From positions 1-15,195 of the forward strand of contig CAMCZJ010000057.1 in the NCBI GenBank assembly GCA_945886995.1: 15,195 bases of DNA, read 5' to 3'. Each line of letters starts with the position of its first letter. Position 1 is the stretch's first letter. The notes beneath the pieces were generated by a model that saw nothing but the letters and a program-made list of their open reading frames with translations, ran no database searches and was not told where the DNA came from. Origin of the DNA: Asaia bogorensis (GTDB lineage Bacteria > Pseudomonadota > Alphaproteobacteria > Acetobacterales > Acetobacteraceae). Shown here in pieces: positions 1 to 5,398 of the stretch. Made by a program: the position numbers and the translations under genes.

Positions 1-70
1 AGTCATCCTGCGCCCAGGCCATGGGCGAAAGGCCGAGCACCAGCAGCAATGTAAGGACAAGATTTTTCAT
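1..70 (-). CDS. urtB: Urea ABC transporter permease UrtB, N-terminal 23 codons only (partial)
   Basis: Only the start of this gene is in the window; it runs off the left edge. The 23 visible residues (MKNLVLTLLLVLGLSPMAWA, then QDD) form a classic Sec signal peptide with a Lys near the N-terminus, a Leu-rich core and an A-W-A cleavage site. Proteobacterial UrtB proteins often carry a cleavable signal and a periplasmic N-terminal domain before the permease part, and urtB normally follows urtA. The gene starts 42 bases after the urtA stop on the same strand. The identification therefore rests on position plus signal peptide, since no permease sequence is visible. The role would be one of two membrane permeases of the UrtABCDE urea importer. 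No good Shine-Dalgarno sequence precedes the ATG, so it may depend on translation of urtA. Confidence 0.7.
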   Translation of the reverse strand, partial: MKNLVLTLLLVLGLSPMAWAQDD

Positions 71-79
71 TCGACGTTT

Positions 80-105
80 GGGGCGGTGATCGAAACCACC
101 GCCCC
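80..105 (-). promoter_or_regulatory. Stem-loop between urtA and urtB
   Basis: A perfect 9-bp inverted repeat (GGGGCGGTG / CACCGCCCC, arms 80-88 and 97-105) encloses an 8-base loop. It lies between the urtA stop and the urtB start. No T-run follows in the transcribed direction, so it is not a canonical terminator. Hairpins after a solute-binding-protein gene often protect the upstream mRNA from 3' decay or partly terminate, so that the receptor is made in excess over the membrane subunits. That role here is inferred. Confidence 0.6.
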
Positions 106-112
106 CAACCGA

Positions 113-1360
113 TTAGCGACGACGATTCGCGTTTTCCGGAATGAAGGGAGACCAGTTTTCGGCAATAATCGGCCCTGATGTCTTCCAGACGATGTTGAAC
201 TGGCCGTTTTCCATCACTTCGCCAATCATCACGGGCTTGGACAAATGATGGTTGCGGTGCATTTCCAGCGTATAGCCACAAGGCGCATCCACCTTCTGGC
301 CATACATCGCCTCACGTACCGGATCCACCGCCGTGGTGCCGGCCTTGGCCACCGCCTGCGCCCACATCTTGAAGCCGACAAGCGTTGCTTCCATCGGGTC
401 ATTCGTCACGCGGCGCGGGTTCTTGATGAAGGCCTGCCACTGGTTCTTGAATTCCGTATTGGCGGGGCTGTTCACGCTCATGAAGTAATTCCAGGCGGCC
501 AAATGGCCAACCAGCGGCTTGGTATCAATGCCGGCCAATTCTTCTTCACCGACCGAGAATGCAACGGATGGAATATCTTCTGCCTTGATCCCCTGATTGC
601 CGAGTTCACGATAGAACGGAACATTGGCATCGCCATTGATGGTGGAAACAATCGCGGTGCGCTTGCCTTCGCCGGCAAAACGCTTCACGCGCGCCACAAT
701 GCCCTGCCAATCGGAATGGCCGAAGGGCGTATATTCTTCCATGATATCGGCATCCGCGATGCCTTTGCTGTTCAGGAAGGCGCGCAGGATGCGGTTCGTG
801 GTGCGCGGATAGACGTAATCGGTGCCAAGCAGCGCAATGCGGCGCGCTTCACCGCCATCCTTCGACATCAAATATTCAACCGCCGGAATCGCCTGCTGAT
901 TTGGCGCGGCGCCGGTATAGAAGACATTGCGTGACTGTTCCTCACCCTCATACTGCACCGGGTAGAACAGCAAGCCATTCAATTCTTCAAAAACCGGCAG
1001 CACGGATTTGCGGCTGACCGAGGTCCAGCAGCCGAAGGTAACATCCACCTTGGCCACTTGCAGAAGCTCCCGCGCCTTCTCGGCAAAAAGCGGCCAGTTG
1101 GAAGCGGGGTCCACCACCACGGCTTCCACACGGCGGCCCAAAAGGCCGCCACGGCTATTGATGCCTTCCACCATCATCAGCACGGTATCGCGGAGCGCGG
1201 TTTCGCTGATGGCCATAGTGCCGGAAAGTGAATGCAAAACGCCAACCTTGATCGGCGCGCCCTGGGCGGAAGCGCCATGAATGGCGGGCGTTGCCAATGC
1301 CGCGCCCATGCCCAGCAGGGCTGCGCGGCGCGTAAGGCGGTGGCTGAGGATATGTGTCAT
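113..1360 (-). CDS. urtA: Urea ABC transporter substrate-binding protein UrtA
   Basis: Periplasmic urea receptor of the UrtABCDE high-affinity importer, 415 aa, the usual length. The N-terminus is a Tat-type signal: Arg-Arg at residues 11-12, a hydrophobic stretch, and a probable A-S-A cleavage after residue 32. The mature protein opens with IKVGVLHSLSGTMAISE, the start of the type I periplasmic fold. Family-typical stretches follow: FGCWTSVSRKSVLPVFEE, LLFYPVQYEGEE and FYTGAAPNQQAIPAVEY. These separate UrtA from the related amide receptor FmdD/AmiC and from branched-chain amino acid receptors. The ATG at 1360 has a GGAG about 11 bases upstream. A sigma-54 element lies about 70-85 bases upstream, and urtB follows, so it is probably the first gene of a nitrogen-regulated operon. 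Confidence 0.95.
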   Translation of the reverse strand: MTHILSHRLTRRAALLGMGAALATPAIHGASAQGAPIKVGVLHSLSGTMAISETALRDTVLMMVEGINSRGGLLGRRVEAVVVDPASNWPLFAEKARELLQVAKVDVTFGCWTSVSRKSVLPVFEELNGLLFYPVQYEGEEQSRNVFYTGAAPNQQAIPAVEYLMSKDGGEARRIALLGTDYVYPRTTNRILRAFLNSKGIADADIMEEYTPFGHSDWQGIVARVKRFAGEGKRTAIVSTINGDANVPFYRELGNQGIKAEDIPSVAFSVGEEELAGIDTKPLVGHLAAWNYFMSVNSPANTEFKNQWQAFIKNPRRVTNDPMEATLVGFKMWAQAVAKAGTTAVDPVREAMYGQKVDAPCGYTLEMHRNHHLSKPVMIGEVMENGQFNIVWKTSGPIIAENWSPFIPENANRRR

Positions 1361-1605
1361 CCCTGATCTCCAGACTTAGGCAGACGCGCCGCGCCCCTTG
1401 GCGCGGTGATGCTTGCCGGCTCGGGAGGTTTGCGAATTGCGTGCCAGGGTTTTCACCCCCAGTCGGGCGCCAAAAAGCGCGCTGCCGCCCAAATCAGCGG
1501 CAAATCAACAGCGGGCCCTCGCGCTTATGCGCCTAAAAACAGCAGTTATTTCATTGAGCAAACGGAGTTACTGAAAAATTGTGGGCGTTTCATCAGGCCC
1601 CAGGG
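1361..1605. other. Intergenic region upstream of urtA (245 bases)
   Basis: This separates the start of urtA from the end of the M16 peptidase operon; both run on the minus strand. It holds the sigma-54 element at 1431-1446. No plausible small gene was seen. An NtrC-type dyad (TGCACC-N5-GGTGCA) was looked for upstream of the promoter and not found. On the minus strand a short GGGC/GCCC stem followed by TTTTT (around 1574-1600) could end the M16 operon, but the stem is only 4 bp, so no terminator is called. Confidence 0.6.
1431..1446 (-). promoter_or_regulatory. Sigma-54 (RpoN) -24/-12 promoter of urtA
   Basis: On the minus strand the 16 bases read TGGCACGCAATTCGCA. The sigma-54 consensus is TGGCACG-N4-TTGC(A/T), so there is one mismatch (TTGC to TCGC). 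The GG and GC doublets have exactly 10 bases between them, as required. Transcription would start about 12 bases past the GC, near 1420, giving a leader of roughly 60 bases before the ATG at 1360. Urea transporters are commonly under NtrC/sigma-54 control, which fits. Confidence 0.7.
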
Positions 1606-2859
1606 CTATAGGCCAACCGGCCTGCCCGCCACCGTCACCGAAAGCGCGTCTGGCTTCAGCAGCCGCCGCGCCACCCGCGCCGCATCATCGCGGGTAATGG
1701 CGCGCAGCCTGGCGTCGCGCCCATCCAGCCAATCAATCGGCCGCCCATTGCGCTGCATGGCCAGCAGCGTATTGGCGATGCGCCGGCTATCGGTGAATTG
1801 CAGCGCGAGCGATCCGGTCAAAAACGCAATGGCTTCCGCCATTTCCGCGTCAGTTGGCCCGTCAGCGGCCATGCGCGCCCATTCATCGCGCGTCACGGCA
1901 AGCGCTTCGGCAATCTTGCCATTGTCACTGGCAACACTGCCCAGCAGCACGCCGCCGCCAAAGCTTGTATCAAGCCCAAGCCCGATGCCATAGGTCAGGC
2001 CGCGCCGCACCCGCACAGATTCCGTCAGGCGCGATGAAAAACCACCGCCGCCAAAAATACGCAGCACCACCTGCGCCACTTCAAAATCCTGATCCCGCGC
2101 GCCGATACCCTCATGGCCGAAGATCGCCTGGGATTGCGGGCTATCCATGCCGATCACGCGTTGGCCAAAGCTGGTAAAGGCCGGCAGCGCTGCTGGCGTT
2201 GCGGGCGCGCCTGCCGGCAGCCCCGAGAAAAGGCGTTCCATCAGCGCGGCCAGTGCCTCTGGCTTGATGGCGCCCGCGGCGGCAATGGTCAGCCCCTCTC
2301 GCCGCAATTGCTGGCCAAGCAGCCCGCGCAAATCCTCGGCGCTGATGGCAGCCAGGCTTTCCGCCGTGCCGCCTGAAGGCCGCCCCGCCGTATGGGTCGG
2401 GTAGGCCGCTGCCCAAAAGGCGCGCCCCGCCTGACCGCGCGGTGTTTCCAGCGCCTGCCTTGCGCCAGCAATGGCGCGCGCCCTTAGCCTTTCAACCGCC
2501 GACTGATCCAGCCGCGGCGCTGTCATCGCCAAGCGCGCCAGGCGCTCAGCTTCTGGCAGAGCGTCAGTCAGGCAGCGAAAGCCGCCATCCACATCATCCC
2601 GGCCTGCGCCTAAGGAAAGCCCAATGCCGGCATCGCGCAGCGCATCAGTAAAGGCGGCTGCCGGCATATCCCCGGCCCCTTCCGTCAGCAGCGCAGTCGC
2701 AAGGCTCGCCGTACCCTCCCGCCCGGACGCATCAAGCGCCGCACCGCCGGACCAGGACCAGGAAAGGGAGACCACAGGCACGGAATGATCTTCCACTAGC
2801 CAGGCAGTCAGCCCATTGGCGGCAACCCGCTGAATGGGCAGGCGAAAGGGGGTGGTCAT
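1606..2859 (-). CDS. M16-family peptidase-like protein, non-catalytic partner subunit
   Basis: Insulinase/pitrilysin-fold protein of 417 aa with two M16 half-domains. At the place where active M16 enzymes have HxxEH after the Gly-Arg-x-Gly turn, this protein has S-L-A-T-A (about residues 52-56, context GREGTASLATALLTEG), so all zinc ligands are gone. It keeps the C-terminal M16 features: a glycine-rich loop FGGGGFSSRL (269-278) and R-R-G-L-T-Y (285-290), which bind the substrate backbone in the family. This matches the inactive alpha-type subunit of paired M16 peptidases, as in mitochondrial processing peptidase. Its ATG overlaps the stop of the catalytic M16 gene (ATGA, 2856-2859), implying translational coupling and probably a heterodimer. 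No signal peptide is evident, although its partner has one. It is the last gene of the operon; the natural substrate is unknown. Confidence 0.9.
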   Translation of the reverse strand: MTTPFRLPIQRVAANGLTAWLVEDHSVPVVSLSWSWSGGAALDASGREGTASLATALLTEGAGDMPAAAFTDALRDAGIGLSLGAGRDDVDGGFRCLTDALPEAERLARLAMTAPRLDQSAVERLRARAIAGARQALETPRGQAGRAFWAAAYPTHTAGRPSGGTAESLAAISAEDLRGLLGQQLRREGLTIAAAGAIKPEALAALMERLFSGLPAGAPATPAALPAFTSFGQRVIGMDSPQSQAIFGHEGIGARDQDFEVAQVVLRIFGGGGFSSRLTESVRVRRGLTYGIGLGLDTSFGGGVLLGSVASDNGKIAEALAVTRDEWARMAADGPTDAEMAEAIAFLTGSLALQFTDSRRIANTLLAMQRNGRPIDWLDGRDARLRAITRDDAARVARRLLKPDALSVTVAGRPVGL

Positions 2860-4220
2860 GCGCCGGGCACCAGCCAGGCGGCGGTATTGGGGGCGCTTGG
2901 CAGCACGGCCCTTGCCGCAGCTTCTACCTGATCCCGCGTCACGGCACTGATGCGGGCTGGCCAGAATTCCACGGCTTCCAGCGGCAAGCCAATCGCCAGT
3001 GTCCCCCCCACCATGCGCGGCCCGGCGCCAAAGCCATCCAGCGCCAGCATTGCGCCCGCGGTAAGCTGGCGGATCGCCCGCGCCACTTCCGCTTCCGAGG
3101 GGCCCTGCTGGATCAGGGTTTCAATCACGCCATTGGCGGCTTCTTCCAGCCGTTCCGGTGTAACCCCGGGGCGCGGCATGGCCGAGAGGTAAAATTCCGT
3201 CATCCCCGCCGCATCGCCATCATACCCAGTACCGGCTGAGACCGCGAGGCCGGTTTCCACCAGCGCCTTATGCAGCCGGCTGCCCTGCCCACCGCCCAAA
3301 AGATGCGAAAGCACTTCAAGCGGCAGCGCATGCGCGCGCTCTCCAGCTGTGAGTGAAGGCGCCATCCAGGCCTTCAGGAACAGCGCATCCCGTGTCATGG
3401 GGTCACGCCGCAGCAGCCGGGGCTCCGCCGCTTGCGCGGGCGTGGGCGCACGATCCCGCCGCGCGGCGTCGCGCGCCGGGATACCGCCATAATGCTTATC
3501 CACCAGGCGCCGGACTTCTTCTTCCGGCACGGCGCCGCTGATCACCAAGGTCGCATTGGCCGGCGCGTAGAACCGCGCATGAAACCCGGCCAAATCATCG
3601 CGGGAAATGGCGCGGATTTCATCTTCCCAGCCGATGATGGGCCGCCCCGCCCAATGCTGCCGGCCCCAGAGCGCTGCCGTAAACGCCTCCCTGAACCTTG
3701 CCCTCGGGTTGGAATCTGTCCTTTGCTGGCGTTCTTCCAGCACCACGCCGCGTTCGCTTTCCATGAATTCCTGCGGGATCAGCGCGGCGGCCATGCGGTC
3801 CGCCTCCATCTCCAGGATCATGCCAAGGCGCGATGCCTCCACCGCCTGATGATAGGCCGTGACGTCGCGGGACGTGAAGGCATTGTCATTGCCGCCTTCC
3901 CGCGCCACCAAGCGCGAGAAATCGCCAACGCCCACCTTCGGGCTGCCCTTGAACATCATGTGTTCCAGGAAATGCGCGACCCCCGAACGGCCGGCCGGGT
4001 CTTCCGCCCCGCCGGCGGCGAAAAACAAATACTGGGTCACCACCGGCGCCCGACTGAAGGGAATGAAGGCAACCTCCAACCCATTGGCCAAGCGCCAATG
4101 CTTGGCGCCGAAAAGCGGGCGCTGCGGCACCGTTGGCACGGCATTCTGGGCCATGGCGGGGCTTGCCGCGCAAAGCGCAGCGGCGGAGGCAAGGGTCTGG
4201 CGTCGGGTCAAGCGCATCAT
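2856..4220 (-). CDS. Zinc-dependent M16-family peptidase, catalytic subunit
   Basis: Exported zinc endopeptidase of 454 aa. The N-terminus has Arg-Arg at 6-7, an Ala-rich core and an A-M-A cleavage site after residue 24, so it is probably sent to the periplasm by Tat or Sec. The inverted zinc motif HFLEH sits at residues 83-87 (His83 and His87 ligands, Glu86 catalytic). The third ligand is Glu162 or Glu163 in VVLEERQQ, about 75 residues downstream, the normal spacing for M16. A glycine-rich loop GGGQGSRL marks the C-terminal half-domain, but the usual G-L-x-Y motif there is degenerate (GLAVSAG), while the inactive partner has it intact. That complementarity supports a heterodimer. Two ATGs in tandem (4220, 4217) are possible starts. 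It lies 48 bases after the DUF3035 lipoprotein gene, in the common alphaproteobacterial order lspA-DUF3035-M16-M16. Physiological substrate unknown. Confidence 0.94.
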   Translation of the reverse strand: MMRLTRRQTLASAAALCAASPAMAQNAVPTVPQRPLFGAKHWRLANGLEVAFIPFSRAPVVTQYLFFAAGGAEDPAGRSGVAHFLEHMMFKGSPKVGVGDFSRLVAREGGNDNAFTSRDVTAYHQAVEASRLGMILEMEADRMAAALIPQEFMESERGVVLEERQQRTDSNPRARFREAFTAALWGRQHWAGRPIIGWEDEIRAISRDDLAGFHARFYAPANATLVISGAVPEEEVRRLVDKHYGGIPARDAARRDRAPTPAQAAEPRLLRRDPMTRDALFLKAWMAPSLTAGERAHALPLEVLSHLLGGGQGSRLHKALVETGLAVSAGTGYDGDAAGMTEFYLSAMPRPGVTPERLEEAANGVIETLIQQGPSEAEVARAIRQLTAGAMLALDGFGAGPRMVGGTLAIGLPLEAVEFWPARISAVTRDQVEAAARAVLPSAPNTAAWLVPGA

Positions 4221-4268
4221 GCCCCCAGAGATGGTATCAGCAGGCCCGGAATCCAGCCCAATATCGCT

Positions 4269-4844
4269 TTAGAAGCCGAGCCTCTGCCACCAGCTTTGAG
4301 CCCGCGGCTGCTGGATGGGCGTATCCCCAGCAGTGCCTTCAACGCCAAGCGCGGCATTTTCACGAATCCGCTCCCGCTCGCGCGCAGGGTCAACGGCAAT
4401 CCCAGGCGCCGGCGGGTCACGCCAGAAAATCAGCCGATCTGCCAAATCCCGCGGGGGGCGATCCAGCCTTTGGCTTTCGTCATCCACTTGGCGGCGAATA
4501 TCGCGCGGCGCTGAAGGCCCCGCCGCCTGCAAAAGCGCCACTTCGCCGACGCTGCCGCCAGTCGCGCGCGGTTGCTGGCGCGGGTCCCTAAGCGCCAGGG
4601 AAGGCACCAGCACCGCCTCTGCCTCCTCACGCTGGCTGCGTTCCATCGGGCGCGCGGCGCCTGGGCGCGGCGAAGGCAGGCCCCCGGCCATATCCGGCGG
4701 CATGGAAAGCGGCGCCCTGGTGGTCACGCGGAATTCATCGGGCGCATCGCGAATGAAGCCAAGGGTGCGCGCCGTATTCTCCCCACAGCCGACAAGCAGC
4801 AGCGTGGCAAGGGCAGGAAGGAGGGTCTTGGAGCGCCGATTCAT
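4269..4844 (-). CDS. DUF3035 outer-membrane lipoprotein (BamF-like)
   Basis: A 191-aa lipoprotein. The signal peptide ends in a lipobox L-V-G-C with the lipidated Cys at residue 20. After it comes the DUF3035 signature, with RDAPDEFRVTTRAPLSMPPD followed by a proline-rich LPSPRPGAARP. The rest is low-complexity, charged and Arg/Ala/Pro-rich, ending in W-W-Q-R-L-G-F. This family is restricted to alphaproteobacteria and has been proposed as the BamF subunit of the outer-membrane beta-barrel assembly machine; I recall this from the literature and cannot test it here. The start overlaps the lspA stop (ATGA, 4841-4844), which is apt because LspA processes lipoproteins. The family call is firm; the BAM role is inferred. 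Confidence 0.85.
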   Translation of the reverse strand: MNRRSKTLLPALATLLLVGCGENTARTLGFIRDAPDEFRVTTRAPLSMPPDMAGGLPSPRPGAARPMERSQREEAEAVLVPSLALRDPRQQPRATGGSVGEVALLQAAGPSAPRDIRRQVDDESQRLDRPPRDLADRLIFWRDPPAPGIAVDPARERERIRENAALGVEGTAGDTPIQQPRAQSWWQRLGF

Positions 4845-5398
4845 AGGCTATCTTTAGGCGTTTGGCGTGGCGGCAACAAGGCATCCAGCAACAAGGCCCC
4901 AACGCCACAGACAATCGCGGCATCCGCCACATTGAACACATACCAATGCCAGCCCCAGCCATGGGTATCCACGAAATCCACCACTGCCCCAAAACGCACG
5001 CGATCCAGGACATTGCCAAAGGCGCCACCAATCACGGCACCCAGCGCAAGCGCCACCATCCGCCCCTCGGCCCGCGCGAGCCAGCGGAGCAAGAACACGG
5101 CAATCGCCACCGCAAGCCCAGCCAAAATCAAATGATTCCAGGGGCCGTCACCGGACAAAAGCCCAAAGGTCACACCGCGATTCCAGACCATGGTCAGGTC
5201 CAGGCCGAAGGGGCCTGCTGAGAATAAGGGGATGTGCCGGACCTCGGGCAGCAACAACACATCCAACACGAACCACTTTGTCAGTTGGTCAAAAATGAAG
5301 ATAAACCCCGCAAATATCAAACCTAGGCGGAACAGGCCGGGGGCGCTGCCCCCGGGCCCCCGCCGGGGAGACAGTGTCTCCCCGGACCCCGCCGACAT
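4841..5398 (-). CDS. lspA: Lipoprotein signal peptidase II (LspA)
   Basis: Inner-membrane aspartyl protease that removes signal peptides from prolipoproteins after lipidation. The 185-aa protein has four membrane segments and the conserved family blocks: DQLTKW (37-42), WNRGVTFGLL (72-81), GGAFGNVLDR (124-133) with VVDF (139-142), and FNVADA (155-160). Asp141 and Asp159 are the likely catalytic pair. The ATG overlaps the ileS stop by one base (TAATG) and the end overlaps the lipoprotein gene. The first ~21 residues (Gly/Ser/Pro-rich, before LFRLGL) are encoded by a GC-rich palindromic repeat at 5337-5385 and look unlike a normal LspA N-terminus, which usually enters membrane segment 1 at once. 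No better downstream ATG or GTG precedes segment 1; only a TTG at codon 27 exists, and it would cut into that segment. Confidence 0.95.
   Translation of the reverse strand: MSAGSGETLSPRRGPGGSAPGLFRLGLIFAGFIFIFDQLTKWFVLDVLLLPEVRHIPLFSAGPFGLDLTMVWNRGVTFGLLSGDGPWNHLILAGLAVAIAVFLLRWLARAEGRMVALALGAVIGGAFGNVLDRVRFGAVVDFVDTHGWGWHWYVFNVADAAIVCGVGALLLDALLPPRQTPKDSL
5337..5385. repeat. Double-hairpin GC-rich palindromic repeat inside the 5' end of lspA
   Basis: Two inverted repeats lie in tandem. The first is CCGGGGG-cgctg-CCCCCGG (arms 5337-5343 and 5349-5355). The second is CCGGGGAGACA-g-TGTCTCCCCGG (arms 5363-5373 and 5375-5385), a perfect 11-bp dyad around a single base. The unit resembles interspersed intergenic palindromes that I recall as common in Rhodobacterales and Rhodospirillales genomes. 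Here it lies within the reading frame of lspA, just after ileS. Only one copy is in the window, so its repeat status is inferred. It could also fold in the mRNA and modulate lspA translation. Confidence 0.65.

Noticed and set aside
2856..4220. Lipoprotein anchoring of the catalytic M16 peptidase through Cys17
   Set aside because: The residues before Cys17 (A-A-L) do not fit a lipobox, and a normal A-M-A cleavage site follows.
3432..4514. 360-aa plus-strand frame opposite the M16 peptidase and lipoprotein genes
   Set aside because: It crosses two well-supported minus-strand genes and their junction and has no recognisable domain.
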